From: Clostridia bacterium
GTDB lineage: Bacteria > Bacillota > Clostridia > Oscillospirales > Acutalibacteraceae
Length of the DNA: 64,000 nt
Assembly (NCBI GenBank): GCA_017503785.1
Contig: JAFVSK010000023.1
Location: 124,001-188,000 of the forward strand
Direction: 5' to 3'
Under the pieces are notes generated by a model. It did no database searches and was not told where the DNA came from. It was given only the letters and a program-made list of their open reading frames with translations. Shown here one piece after another: positions 32,776-41,420 of this stretch. The position numbers and the translations under genes are program-made. Each line of letters begins with the position of its first letter. Within the stretch, counting starts at the first letter, position 1.

Positions 32776-33781
32776 ATTCCACGCTGAAATGAATTAAATG
32801 GGCGATACCGGGGATGCTTTCCCCCTGCTGCGAGGACGTGGGGGACATCATGGCACCGGTGGCCATGAACAAGCCGTTTTTCCACACGCCGTTTTCCAAA
32901 TTGCCGAGAATGTGCGAGCACAGCACCGAGGCTGAACAGCCGCAGCCCGAGGCGCCGGAATGAACGTCTTGGGTGTTGCGATCGTACAGCAGCAGCCCGC
33001 AATCAAAATGGTTTTCGCCGATCTTATGCCCCTCACGCGCGGTGAGCATTTTAAACAAGGCGCTGCCCTCTACCCCGAGATCACCGGTGGCAATAAATTC
33101 GTAGTCGTCGGGTGAGGTGTGCGTGTCTTTCAAGAAATTCATCAGCGTATCCGCCGCCGCAGGAGCCATGGCGGCACCCATGTTGTTCATATCGGTGATG
33201 CCCATATCCACAATGCGACCGATGCACACGTGCTCAATGTGCACGCGACCGCTCATGCCCACCAACGCACAGCCCGCGGCGGTGGCTGTCCATTGTGCGG
33301 TGGGCGTGCGTTGACCGCCGTATTCCAGCGGAAACCGAAACTGCCGCTCGGCGGTGCAAAAATGCGACGAGGTCACGGCGGCGGCAACGTCGGCGGCACC
33401 GCTGTCGACAAAAATGGCGGCCAAGCACAGCGTTTGTGCCATGGTGGAGCAAGCACCGAATTGGTTGAGCAAGGGGACGTTGCTTTCGCGCATGCCGAAC
33501 GTTGAGGCGATATTTTGGTTGAGCAGGTCACCCGTGAACAGTACATCCACCTGTGAGGGGGCGTAGCCCACCTTATCCAAGGCACGCGTAAACGCCTCCT
33601 TTTGCAAGCGACTTTCGGCCTTTTCCCACGTTTTTTCGCCCAAGCGACCATCGGGAAACACGGCGTCGAAGCCCGCTTCCAACGGACCTTCGCCTTCTTT
33701 TTTGCCAACGACCGAGGCATATCCCAAAATTCGCGGACGACTGGATAAACTAATGGTGTACTTCCCTTTTCTCTCCGGCAT
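32774..33781 (-). CDS. spoVAD: Stage V sporulation protein AD
   Basis: A 335-residue thiolase-fold protein that binds dipicolinic acid and is part of the SpoVA channel loading it into the spore. SRPRILGYASVVGKKEGEGPL, DVLFTGDLLNQNIASTFGMR, LLNQFGACSTMAQTL, SSHFCTAERQFRFPLEYGGQRTPTAQWT and GCGCSASVL follow SpoVAD closely. The ATG at 33781 has GGAGGGATC upstream; a longer frame covers the promoter. Only spoVAD is here; spoVAC lies 7 kb away and no spoVAE gene is in the window. Confidence 0.95.
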   Translation of the reverse strand: MPERKGKYTISLSSRPRILGYASVVGKKEGEGPLEAGFDAVFPDGRLGEKTWEKAESRLQKEAFTRALDKVGYAPSQVDVLFTGDLLNQNIASTFGMRESNVPLLNQFGACSTMAQTLCLAAIFVDSGAADVAAAVTSSHFCTAERQFRFPLEYGGQRTPTAQWTATAAGCALVGMSGRVHIEHVCIGRIVDMGITDMNNMGAAMAPAAADTLMNFLKDTHTSPDDYEFIATGDLGVEGSALFKMLTAREGHKIGENHFDCGLLLYDRNTQDVHSGASGCGCSASVLCSHILGNLENGVWKNGLFMATGAMMSPTSSQQGESIPGIAHLIHFSVE

Positions 33782-33799
33782 TGTGATCCCTCCGCGCAT

Positions 33800-33829
33800 T
33801 AGTATCTCGCCGTTTTGAGCCAAATATGC
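33800..33829 (-). promoter_or_regulatory. Forespore-type (SigF/SigG-like) promoter of spoVAD
   Basis: On the minus strand GCATA, 18 bases, GATACTA. Read as SigF type it is GCATA, 15 bases, CGAGATACTA, with one mismatch to GGNRANANTW; read as SigG it differs from CATNNTA in the first base. Confidence 0.65.
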
Positions 33830-33899
33830 ACCCTTTTCGTTTGCCGAAAAAACAAACGCACGATATTTTTGTAAACCTCTTCCATTTTTCGACAAGGTG

Positions 33900-33908
33900 T
33901 GTTATAAT
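33900..33908 (+). promoter_or_regulatory. Extended -10 promoter of the FliB-like gene
   Basis: TGTTATAAT gives a TGn extended -10 with a perfect TATAAT; no good -35 box is seen 17 bases upstream. Confidence 0.5.
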
Positions 33909-33930
33909 GACTTGAAATGAGGTGGAATGC

Positions 33931-34866
33931 GTGCTGACCGTTGTTCCGAATTACTATACCGCATTCCGCTGCATCGGCAGCCGTTGCCGTCACAACTGCT
34001 GTATCGGGTGGGAGATCGATATTGACGACACCACGCTCGCCCGCTACCGCGCTCTTGACGGTGCGTGGCGCCAACGGTTTGACGCACACGTTGCAAACGA
34101 CGAGGTGCCGCATTTCATAACCGATGAAAGCGGGCGGTGCCCGTTTTTGAACGCAGAGAATCTGTGCGATATCCAACTGGAGCTTGACGACGGCTGCCTT
34201 TGCGAAATTTGCCGCGAGCATCCGCGGTTTCACAACCGCCTGCCCGGCCGCGTGGAAAGCGGTTTGGGACTGTGCTGCGAGGAGGCGGCACGGCTGATCT
34301 TGGGACAACGCGAGCTGATGCACTTGTGCTGCAGCGGTACCGACGAGGCCGACGATGCCATTCTTGCCCTGCGCGACCATGTGATCGCGTTGCTGCAAGA
34401 CCGCACGTTGTCCATCCCCGAGCGCTGCGAAGCGATGCTGGCACTGTGTAACACGGCTATGCCGCAAGCCACGCCCGCCGAATGGGCACGAGTGCTTTTG
34501 CAGCTGGAACGGTTGGATTCGGCGTGGGAAGATACCCTGCTGCTGTTGCAAAACGAGTGGCACACGGCCGATCTTAACGGCTTTCGCTCCCACATGAGTG
34601 ATCGCCAGACCCCTTACGAGCAGCTGTTAGTCTATTTTGTGTACCGGCATTTTGCCAATGCCGACAGTGTTTCCTCCGCCGCTGCACGTGCTTGCTTTGC
34701 CGTGTTGGGCTACACGGTTCTGGAGGCGCTGGGGGCCGTGCTTTTTACCAAGCACGGAAGCTTTACCTTTGAACAATTTTGCGAGCTCGCGCGGGCGTTT
34801 TCCGCCGAGGTCGAATATTCCGATGAAAATCTCGATATCCTATGGGATACACTGGGAGGCGTTTAA
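33931..34866 (+). CDS. FliB-like Cys-rich protein (flagellin lysine-N-methylase family)
   Basis: A 311-residue protein with an N-terminal Cys-rich region: CIGSRCRHNCCIGWEI, then CPFLNAENLCDIQLELDDGCLCEICREHPRF and LGLCCEEAARLIL. These spaced Cys are characteristic of FliB-family proteins and probably bind a metal or Fe-S cluster. FliB itself methylates flagellin lysines, but many genomes without flagella carry relatives, and no flagellar gene is present in this window, so the substrate is uncertain. The GTG at 33931 is chosen because GAGGTG lies 6 bases upstream; the GTG at 33922 overlaps that site. One base separates it from the next gene's ribosome site region. Confidence 0.75.
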   Translation: MLTVVPNYYTAFRCIGSRCRHNCCIGWEIDIDDTTLARYRALDGAWRQRFDAHVANDEVPHFITDESGRCPFLNAENLCDIQLELDDGCLCEICREHPRFHNRLPGRVESGLGLCCEEAARLILGQRELMHLCCSGTDEADDAILALRDHVIALLQDRTLSIPERCEAMLALCNTAMPQATPAEWARVLLQLERLDSAWEDTLLLLQNEWHTADLNGFRSHMSDRQTPYEQLLVYFVYRHFANADSVSSAAARACFAVLGYTVLEALGAVLFTKHGSFTFEQFCELARAFSAEVEYSDENLDILWDTLGGV

Positions 34867-34867
34867 C

Positions 34868-36586
34868 GTGGAAGTAACCGAAATCGAAAAGCGGTTTCTA
34901 AGGCGGATCACAGGTGTGTATACGCACCTGCAGGCTTTGTATGAACCCGCACCGGAAGAGGCTTCCGAATACAAAATGCGGCAGTATCGCCGTTGGCTGA
35001 ACAAGCGTTACAAGAAAATGCTCCAGTCGCTGCCGGAGGACGTGCGCGTTCACATGGCCGACTCCGTGGGCGACCGCGAATTCTTTACGTTTATGAAGGC
35101 ATGCAAGGAGCAGCTTGCCGTGGTGATCGACGGCGAAAAGCAGCGGTTTTATCTGACCGCTTCGGGGCTGCCCTACGATGCTCGCGCTGCGCTGTGGAAG
35201 CTGGCACAGGGCACCAATTGGCCCTCGGTGCTGCGCCACGGCAACGATCTGGAAATTGCCGTTGACGGTACCGAGGCATACCGCCGCCGCTTGTTCCTAA
35301 AAGACGTGGAGGGGATTCCCGAGGGCGCCGAGGAGGAGTGGTTTGCCGCCATTGAGATGGTGCTCACCAAGGAGGGCGATCGGTATTGCCTGTCGGGCGA
35401 GGTGTTCGACGCCATGGCCGACGATTACCGCGCCTACAGTTTGACGTTTGCCGATGCCGAGGTGATCACCGAGGTGTACGATGCCATCAACAGCATCAAC
35501 CTGTGGGATCATCCGTGGAACTTCCTGATCACGGCAGCTTCGGGCATTGTGGCAAAGGCGTATCTGCCCGGTGCACACTGCAACGATCAAGAGTTGCAAA
35601 TGCTGCCCCTGCTGACCGAGCTCGCCGCTTTGGACGACTGGGACGAGCTGCCCGACGATTTCCCCTTTACCTTCCCCACCTTGAAAGCGTTGGCCGCCAA
35701 GCACGGCTGTAACACGCTGGTGCCGCTGTTTGATGCGCTGGGCCAGCAGGTGCCCGACAGCGCCGAATATACCAACCAGGTGCAAAAGATCATTTCCGCC
35801 TTGTGCGATCAAAGCGTGGAGCCGCTGTGGCGCGAGATCTTTGACGAGATCTACGCCTCGCAGGCCGACTACCCCGACAAGGCCGAGGAATGCTGCCCCG
35901 CACCGGTGCTGATCTCCACGCGAGAAGCGGTGCAAGCGCAAATGCGCCAGCTGGGCTTTGAGGGTGACTATCCCAACTTTGTGAAAGAGGGGCCGCTGCA
36001 GGGCGTGCATTTGGAGGATTCCTACGATACCGCCTACGTGTTGGGCCCGAAAGCGCGCATGGTCAGCCGTATTCGCTGTATTGAAACGGTGGTCGACCGC
36101 GAGCTGACGGTGCAATTCCTGTGCGGCACCGCGCTGCTGAAGGACGGTGAGGAGGCCGGCGATATTTATTCCTGCCTGTTCAACGCCGGTGGGCGGCGGT
36201 TATTCCATCACACCGAGTATTCGACGTTGCTGTACGAGCCGACGTTTGAGTACATTCCGCAGGATCTCAGCCTTTGCGTGTCGGTTGCCGCAAAGAAAGC
36301 TCAGCTGCAGCGCCTCACCAAGGACGAGCAGCACACCTACTCGGGTATGCGCGAGGCCAGCCTGCGCACCTTCTTAACCTTCTTGGTGGTCATGGGCGGT
36401 ATGTTCGGCTTGGCAATGACGGCTGTCTTTATGCTGTTTACGATGCTGGTGTCCTTCCTCATCGGCGGCAGCGACGCCATGCACTCCGTGCTGGCGGTGG
36501 TGCCGTGGGGCTGGGTGCTCTTATTCTGCTGGCTGGGCTACGGCGGAACCATGGCGATCATTACCACAATCGCTAAAAGAAATTAA
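34868..36586 (+). CDS. Uncharacterised protein with a C-terminal double membrane helix
   Basis: A 572-residue protein that I do not recognise with certainty. The N-terminal 500 residues are soluble and acidic; repeated short motifs include YDAINSINLWDHPWNFLITAASG, TFPTLKALAAKHGCNTLVPLFDALG and CIETVVDRELTVQFLCGTALL. The C-terminus carries two membrane helices (about 503-535 and 541-568). It starts at GTG 34868 with GGGAGG at 34854, one base after the stop of the FliB-like gene, so the two are an operon. It may belong to one of the Firmicute DUF families (DUF3878 came to mind), but that is only recall. No catalytic motif is visible. Confidence 0.7.
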   Translation: MEVTEIEKRFLRRITGVYTHLQALYEPAPEEASEYKMRQYRRWLNKRYKKMLQSLPEDVRVHMADSVGDREFFTFMKACKEQLAVVIDGEKQRFYLTASGLPYDARAALWKLAQGTNWPSVLRHGNDLEIAVDGTEAYRRRLFLKDVEGIPEGAEEEWFAAIEMVLTKEGDRYCLSGEVFDAMADDYRAYSLTFADAEVITEVYDAINSINLWDHPWNFLITAASGIVAKAYLPGAHCNDQELQMLPLLTELAALDDWDELPDDFPFTFPTLKALAAKHGCNTLVPLFDALGQQVPDSAEYTNQVQKIISALCDQSVEPLWREIFDEIYASQADYPDKAEECCPAPVLISTREAVQAQMRQLGFEGDYPNFVKEGPLQGVHLEDSYDTAYVLGPKARMVSRIRCIETVVDRELTVQFLCGTALLKDGEEAGDIYSCLFNAGGRRLFHHTEYSTLLYEPTFEYIPQDLSLCVSVAAKKAQLQRLTKDEQHTYSGMREASLRTFLTFLVVMGGMFGLAMTAVFMLFTMLVSFLIGGSDAMHSVLAVVPWGWVLLFCWLGYGGTMAIITTIAKRN

Positions 36587-36614
36587 AAAAATACACAATA
36601 TCTTGTATTTACCA

Positions 36615-36643
36615 TTGACAAACGAAACTAGATATTGTATAAT
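36615..36643 (+). promoter_or_regulatory. Consensus SigA promoter of pflB
   Basis: TTGACA, 17 bases, TATAAT. It is straddled by an inverted repeat, ACAATATC at 36595-36602 and GATATTGT at 36631-36638, the second arm reaching the -10 box. Confidence 0.88.
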
Positions 36644-36654
36644 TCAAACACAGC

Positions 36655-36761
36655 TTTTACATGACTGACGGATTTTGCGGAGTACCGCAAGGGAGTGTAA
36701 ATGCGTTTATGCCGACCGTCTGGGCAAATTCAGTTCGTGAAGAGCTGGATTTGCCCTTTTT
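36655..36761 (+). promoter_or_regulatory. ZTP (pfl) riboswitch with terminator expression platform
   Basis: The leader of pflB carries the ZTP aptamer signature: ATGACTGACGGA at 36661, a hairpin TTGCGG/CCGCAA (36675-36690), GGGAGTGT, and the 3' conserved block GCCGACCGTCTGGGCA (36711-36726). The last bases of that block start the terminator: GGGCAAATTCAG (36722-36733) pairs with CTGGATTTGCCC (36745-36756), then five T. Ligand binding would hold GGGCA in the aptamer and prevent termination. ZTP riboswitches sense ZMP/ZTP, a sign of low 10-formyl-tetrahydrofolate, and switch genes on; pflB supplies formate for that pool. Confidence 0.87.
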
Positions 36762-36782
36762 GTTGAGTGAGGAGAATGGGAA

Positions 36783-39014
36783 ATGAAACACAACAATTGG
36801 AACGGCTTCGTAGGTGGAGCATGGGAAAACGAAGTCAATGTGCGCGATTTTATTCAAAACAATTATGAGGAGTACACCGGCGACAGCAGCTTCCTTGCCG
36901 GTGCAACGGCACGCACCTCGGCTCTGATGGGCAAGGTGCAGGAGCTGTTTGCGCAGGAACGCCAGCGCGGCGGCGTGTTGGACGTGGATACCGAGACCGT
37001 ATCCTCGCTCACCAGCTATGCGCCCGGCTATATCGACAAGGAACACGAGCTCATCGTGGGCCTGCAGACCGACAGCCCGCTCAAGCGCGGTGTAAATCCG
37101 TTTGGCGGTATTCGTATGGCACGCCAGGCGTGCGCTGCCTACGGCTATCGTTTGGGTGATGCCGTGGAGGACGGCTTCCGTTTCCGTACCACCCACAACG
37201 ACGGCGTGTTCCGTGCCTATACCGATGAAATGCGCGCTGCCCGCAAGTGCCACGTGATTACCGGTTTACCGGATGCCTACGGCCGCGGCCGTATCATCGG
37301 TGACTATCGCCGTGTGGCGCTGTACGGTATCGATTACTTGATTGAGGAAAAGAAAAAGGACAAGGCCAAACTTGCCGAGGCGTGCTTTACGCCCGAGGAG
37401 ATCCGTTTGGCGGAGGAGCTGTTCCAGCAGATCCGTTTCCTTGGCTTAATGAAGGAAATGGCCGAACAGTACGGCTACGATATCAGCGAGCCCGCTGCCA
37501 ACGCCCGCGAGGCAATTCAGTGGACGTATTTCGCCTATCTGGCTGCCATTAAGGAGCAGAACGGTGCGGCTATGTCGCTGGGCCGCGTGAGCACGTTCTT
37601 TGATATTTATATTGAGCGCGATATTCAAAACGGTGTGCTCACCGAAGAAGGCGCTCAAGAGTTGATGGACGATTTCGTAATGAAACTGCGCATGGCCCGC
37701 CATCTGCGCACCGCCGAGTACAACGAGCTGTTTGGCGGCGATCCCATGTGGATCACCGAGGCTGTGGGCGGTATGGGCGCCGACGGCCGCACGCTGGTTA
37801 CCAAAAACAGCTTCCGCGTGCTGAACACGCTGTACACGCTGGGCTCCTCGCCCGAACCGAACCTGACGGTGCTGTGGTCGACTGCACTGCCCGAGGGCTT
37901 TAAGAAGTTCTGTGCCAAGGTGTCGGCCGACACCGATTCGATCCAGTATGAAAACGACGACGTGATGCGTCCCCTGCATGGCGACGATTACGCCATTGCG
38001 TGCTGCGTGTCGGCAATGACGATCGGCAAGCAGATGCAATTCTTCGGTGCACGCTGCAACCTGGCTAAGCTGCTGCTCATTGCCATTAACGGCGGCTACG
38101 ATACCACCAGCGGTATGCATATCGGCCCGCAGATGCCGGTTATGGAAGGCGATACCCTGGATTTCGAAGCCGTGATGGAGCGGTATTCCGTGTATATCAC
38201 GTGGCTGAGCCGCTTGTACGTGAATACGATGAACGTCATTCACTATATGCACGATAAATACGCCTACGAAAAATCCCAGATGGCGTTGCACGACACCAAC
38301 GTGGAACGCTTGATGGCGTTCGGCGTGGCCGGTCTTTCGGTGGTGGCGGATTCGCTGTCGGCCATCAAGCACGCTCAGGTGCATCCCGTCAAGGATGAAT
38401 TCGGCTACATTACCGCCTTTAACACCGTGGGCGATTTCCCGAAATACGGTAACGACGACGACCGTGTGGACCTCATCGCCCGCGATATGACGCATCAGGT
38501 CATTACCGAGCTGCGCAAAACTCCCACCTACCGCAACGCGGTGCACACGCTGTCGGTGCTGACCATCACCTCGAACGTTATGTACGGCAAACACACCGGT
38601 GCCACGCCCGACGGCCGCGCTGCCGGCGCTCCCTTTGCCCCCGGTGCCAACCCCATGCACAACCGCGAGGAAAACGGCGCCTTGGCTTCGCTGAACTCGG
38701 TGGCCAAGATCCGCTACGAGGATTGCCGCGACGGTATTTCCAACACGTTTTCCATCACGCCCGATGCACTGGGCAAGACCGACGAGGAGCGCGTGAACAA
38801 TCTGGTTGCCATTCTGGACGGCTATTTTGCCAAGAAGGCACACCATATCAACGTGAACGTGCTCAACCGCGAAACGCTGATCGAGGCTTACAAAAATCCC
38901 GATGCGTTCCCGAATCTCACCATTCGCGTATCGGGCTATGCGGTGAATTTCCACAAGCTGTCGCGCGAGCAGCAGCGTGAGGTTATCAGCCGCACGTTCC
39001 ACGAAGCCGTATGA
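36783..39014 (+). CDS. pflB: Pyruvate formate-lyase (formate C-acetyltransferase)
   Basis: A 743-residue glycyl-radical enzyme converting pyruvate and CoA to acetyl-CoA and formate under anaerobic conditions. The catalytic Cys pair is in [13 protein letters not shown] (about residues 402-403). The glycyl radical loop is [12 protein letters not shown] near the C-terminus. Length and motifs are typical of PFL rather than of glycerol dehydratases. It is preceded by a ZTP riboswitch and overlaps its activase gene pflA by 4 bases. Confidence 0.98.
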   Translation: MKHNNWNGFVGGAWENEVNVRDFIQNNYEEYTGDSSFLAGATARTSALMGKVQELFAQERQRGGVLDVDTETVSSLTSYAPGYIDKEHELIVGLQTDSPLKRGVNPFGGIRMARQACAAYGYRLGDAVEDGFRFRTTHNDGVFRAYTDEMRAARKCHVITGLPDAYGRGRIIGDYRRVALYGIDYLIEEKKKDKAKLAEACFTPEEIRLAEELFQQIRFLGLMKEMAEQYGYDISEPAANAREAIQWTYFAYLAAIKEQNGAAMSLGRVSTFFDIYIERDIQNGVLTEEGAQELMDDFVMKLRMARHLRTAEYNELFGGDPMWITEAVGGMGADGRTLVTKNSFRVLNTLYTLGSSPEPNLTVLWSTALPEGFKKFCAKVSADTDSIQYENDDVMRPLHGDDYAIACCVSAMTIGKQMQFFGARCNLAKLLLIAINGGYDTTSGMHIGPQMPVMEGDTLDFEAVMERYSVYITWLSRLYVNTMNVIHYMHDKYAYEKSQMALHDTNVERLMAFGVAGLSVVADSLSAIKHAQVHPVKDEFGYITAFNTVGDFPKYGNDDDRVDLIARDMTHQVITELRKTPTYRNAVHTLSVLTITSNVMYGKHTGATPDGRAAGAPFAPGANPMHNREENGALASLNSVAKIRYEDCRDGISNTFSITPDALGKTDEERVNNLVAILDGYFAKKAHHINVNVLNRETLIEAYKNPDAFPNLTIRVSGYAVNFHKLSREQQREVISRTFHEAV

Positions 39015-39724
39015 GCACCGTAGGTTACGTACACTCTATCCAAACGCTCGGCACCGTCGATGGGCCGGGCGTTCGGTTTGTGGTGTTTATGCAAGGATGC
39101 CCTTTGCGGTGCAAGTGCTGTCACAATCCCGACACGTGGGAGCTTCGCGGCGGCACGGAATACACGCCCGAGCAGCTGGTGCAAAAGGCGTTGCGCTACC
39201 GTGAATATTTTGGTGACGAGGGCGGCATTACCCTTTCGGGCGGTGAGCCGCTGCTGCAGGCGGCGTTTGCGCGCGAGGTGTTTCGGCTGTGTCATCAGCA
39301 GGGGCTGAACACCTGCCTGGATACCTCGGGCTGTCTGCTGAACGACGAGGTGCGCGCGCTGCTGCAGGAAACCGACCGTGTGCTGCTGGATTATAAGTAT
39401 ACGGACGACGCGGCCTACCGCGAAAACGTGGGCTGCGGGCTGGCGCCGGTGCAAGCGTTCTTGGCGCTGTTGAACGAGCGGCAATTGCCCACCACGCTGC
39501 GGCAGGTGATCATTCCCACACTGAACGACACCGCTGAACAGGTGCTGCAGCTCAAAGCCGTGGCCGAAGCACACGCGTGCGTGGACAAGATCGAGCTGCT
39601 GCCGTTTCGCAAGCTGTGCCAAACCAAGTACGAGGCAATGGCACTCCCCTTTCCGCTGGCGCATCTGCCCGAGCCGAGCCACGAAGCAATGGAACGTTTG
39701 AATACGTTATTAAAACAGGCTTGA
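39011..39724 (+). CDS. pflA: Pyruvate formate-lyase activating enzyme
   Basis: A 237-residue radical SAM enzyme that abstracts hydrogen from the PFL glycine loop. The cluster Cys are in [17 protein letters not shown] (C-x3-C-x2-C), followed by [13 protein letters not shown] for SAM binding. The ATG overlaps the pflB stop. Its last codons form the left arm of the terminator. Confidence 0.97.
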   Translation: MSTVGYVHSIQTLGTVDGPGVRFVVFMQGCPLRCKCCHNPDTWELRGGTEYTPEQLVQKALRYREYFGDEGGITLSGGEPLLQAAFAREVFRLCHQQGLNTCLDTSGCLLNDEVRALLQETDRVLLDYKYTDDAAYRENVGCGLAPVQAFLALLNERQLPTTLRQVIIPTLNDTAEQVLQLKAVAEAHACVDKIELLPFRKLCQTKYEAMALPFPLAHLPEPSHEAMERLNTLLKQA

Positions 39725-39745
39725 CCGATTGGTCAAGCCTGTTTT
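39712..39745 (+). terminator. Terminator of pflB-pflA
   Basis: AAAACAGGCTTGACC pairs perfectly with GGTCAAGCCTGTTTT over a 4-base loop. A near copy of its core recurs at 40862-40892. Confidence 0.9.
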
Positions 39746-39865
39746 GTTAGAATAACGCGGTTATCCAATAAATGATCCCATACACCACGCTCGCCACCGT
39801 GCCGTAGACGATGACCGGGCCGGCGATGGAGAACATTTTGGCACCGACACCGAGGACGAAGCCTT
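39718..39865. repeat. Direct repeat copy 1: terminator plus 3' end of spoVAC
   Basis: About 148 bases matching 40864-41010 at roughly 95 percent by eye, same orientation. It ends abruptly at codon EGF of spoVAC, where unrelated sequence begins. Confidence 0.85.
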
Positions 39866-39866
39866 C
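39747..39866 (-). pseudogene. Truncated duplicate of spoVAC (last 39 codons)
   Basis: Read on the minus strand it gives EGFVLGVGAKMFSIAGPV and continues to YWITALF and a stop, against YWITTLF in the intact gene at 40895. The N-terminal two thirds are missing and no start is available. Differences from the intact copy are about five bases, with two conservative amino-acid changes (I for V, A for T). Confidence 0.9.
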
Positions 39867-39905
39867 TGCTGCTGTCAATATAGGACACACCATTTTGGAA
39901 GAATA

Positions 39906-39934
39906 TTTACATTAAAACAGCGGTGTGGTATAAT
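39906..39934 (+). promoter_or_regulatory. Promoter of the TIM-barrel gene
   Basis: TTTACA, 17 bases, TATAAT, in AT-rich sequence, 50 bases before the ATG. Confidence 0.78.
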
Positions 39935-39983
39935 GAAAGAAAGCAAGGGAAATATCAGTTATAAATAAGAAGGAGTAATCGCA

Positions 39984-40841
39984 ATGAAAATCTCAACCAA
40001 CTTTATAAGATTTCATAATGAATTCGGCCTTAAAAACACAATAGATATTTTTTCTGATGCTGGTTTTGAAGGAATTGACTTTAATGCAGATTTAGAAGAG
40101 TACTATACAGATATTCATGACGAGGCGTTTTATAAAAACATCAGAAAATACGCACAAGCTAAGGAAATCGTATTTGCGCAAACCCACGCTCCCTTTGGCT
40201 CAAGTTTTACCGAGGACGAAAAAACAAAAAAACGGTTTGGTGAAATTGTAAAAAGCATGCAGCATTCCGCGTGGCTGGGTGCGAACATGATCGTGATCCA
40301 TCCCTGCAATCATATATCCTATAAAGAAAATAATAACTATGATTATATGATGGATTATAATCTTGACTTTTACAAAAAACTTATTCCGTATGCAGAAGAA
40401 TATGAGATTAAGATTGCAATCGAAAATATCCCCAACTGCATCACCGAAACTCCAAAAGGACTGCTGGAACTGGTACACCAGCTTGATGATGAGGTGTTTA
40501 CTGTATGCTATGATGTAGGGCACGCGAATATATGTGGTCAAGATCCTGCCGATATGATAAAGGCGCTTGGAAAGCATATCGGCTGCACCCACATTCATGA
40601 TAATGATGGAATCCATGATTCGCACACACTTCCGTACTATGGCACAATAGATTGGGAGCGTGTTATGAAGGCATTCGCAGAAATAGGATACGAAGGAAAT
40701 CTAAATTACGAAGCAGGTCTGTTTGTAAACCGTGTACCCGTTGACTTAAGAAAAGAAAGTGCAAAATATATGGCTAGCGTAGGAAAATATCTTGTTGAAA
40801 GATATTGGCATTATAAAAATACGCAAAATACAGTGCTTTAA
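39984..40841 (+). CDS. Sugar phosphate isomerase/epimerase family protein (AP endonuclease 2-like TIM barrel)
   Basis: A 285-residue TIM-barrel protein. Metal-ligand positions of the family are visible: His in IVIHPCNH, Glu in IAIENIPN, Asp and His in VCYDVGHANI, His in THIHDNDGIHDSH, and Glu in LNYEAG. The family includes xylose isomerase-like epimerases and endonuclease IV relatives; the substrate is unknown. The DNA is clearly richer in A and T than the neighbours, with AAA/GAA/ATA-rich codon use, and the gene sits alone between two direct repeats of the spoVAC 3' end. This strongly suggests horizontal acquisition. AAGGAG precedes the ATG. Confidence 0.87.
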   Translation: MKISTNFIRFHNEFGLKNTIDIFSDAGFEGIDFNADLEEYYTDIHDEAFYKNIRKYAQAKEIVFAQTHAPFGSSFTEDEKTKKRFGEIVKSMQHSAWLGANMIVIHPCNHISYKENNNYDYMMDYNLDFYKKLIPYAEEYEIKIAIENIPNCITETPKGLLELVHQLDDEVFTVCYDVGHANICGQDPADMIKALGKHIGCTHIHDNDGIHDSHTLPYYGTIDWERVMKAFAEIGYEGNLNYEAGLFVNRVPVDLRKESAKYMASVGKYLVERYWHYKNTQNTVL

Positions 40842-40861
40842 ACATATGATTTGTTATGCAT

Positions 40862-40892
40862 AAAGGCTTGACCGATTTGGTCAAGCCTTTTT
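40862..40892. terminator. Terminator between the TIM-barrel gene and spoVAC
   Basis: AAAGGCTTGACC pairs perfectly with GGTCAAGCCTTT over 5 bases, with TT on plus after it. It is the second copy of the pflA terminator core and now serves the inserted gene and spoVAC. Confidence 0.85.
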
Positions 40893-41010
40893 CATTAGAA
40901 TAATGTGGTTATCCAATAAATGACCCCATACACCACACTGGCCACCGTGCCGTAGACGATGACCGGGCCGGCGATGGAGAACATTTTGGCACCGACACCG
41001 AGGACGAAGC
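40864..41010. repeat. Direct repeat copy 2: terminator plus 3' end of spoVAC
   Basis: The matching partner of 39718-39865; here it is continuous with the intact spoVAC gene. Confidence 0.85.
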
Positions 41011-41338
41011 CCTCGCTTTTAAACTCCATTGCCGGGGAGGCCATGGAGTTGGCGAAACCCGTGATGGGCACCAGCGTGCCTGCGCCCGCATATTTGGCAA
41101 TGTTATCGTACACGTTAAACGCCGTAAGCAGCACGCTGACGGCGATAAGCGTCAGCGAACCGAGCAGGCGGGCATCTTGGTCTTTAAAGCCGGCGTTTTG
41201 CGCCAGCAGGATCACAACTTCGCCCAGCGCACACAGCAAGCCGCCTACCAAAAAGGCACACGTACAATCGCGAAGCAGCGGCGATTTTGGGGCGCGCTTT
41301 TTGGCGATACTTTGATATTGTTGTTTGGTGATCTTCAC
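40895..41338 (-). CDS. spoVAC: Stage V sporulation protein AC
   Basis: A 147-residue protein with about four membrane helices, a mechanosensitive-type channel part of the SpoVA complex that moves dipicolinic acid into and out of the spore. It contains LVGGLLCALGEVVILLAQNAG, GAGTLVPITGFANSMASPAMEFKSEGFVLGVGAKMF and a C-terminal VVYGVIYWITTLF, all typical of SpoVAC. It starts at GTG 41338 with AGGGAGTGAT upstream. It has its own forespore-type promoter and is unlinked from spoVAD here. Confidence 0.95.
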   Translation of the reverse strand: MKITKQQYQSIAKKRAPKSPLLRDCTCAFLVGGLLCALGEVVILLAQNAGFKDQDARLLGSLTLIAVSVLLTAFNVYDNIAKYAGAGTLVPITGFANSMASPAMEFKSEGFVLGVGAKMFSIAGPVIVYGTVASVVYGVIYWITTLF

Positions 41339-41358
41339 GACATATCACTCCCTGCGGA

Positions 41359-41387
41359 TAGTATGTCATGAACACTTGACAATATAC
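41359..41387 (-). promoter_or_regulatory. Forespore-type (SigG-like) promoter of spoVAC
   Basis: On the minus strand GTATA, 17 bases, CATACTA, which fits GHATR-N17-CATNNTA exactly. It starts where the terminator of the upstream operon ends. Confidence 0.72.
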
Positions 41388-41419
41388 AAAAAACGGACAG
41401 CCGAGGCTGCCCGTTTTTT
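41388..41419 (-). terminator. Terminator of the pro operon
   Basis: ACGGGCAGCC and GGCTGTCCGT pair with one internal mismatch over 2 bases, followed by TTTTTTG on the minus strand. Confidence 0.85.
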
Positions 41420-41420
41420 A

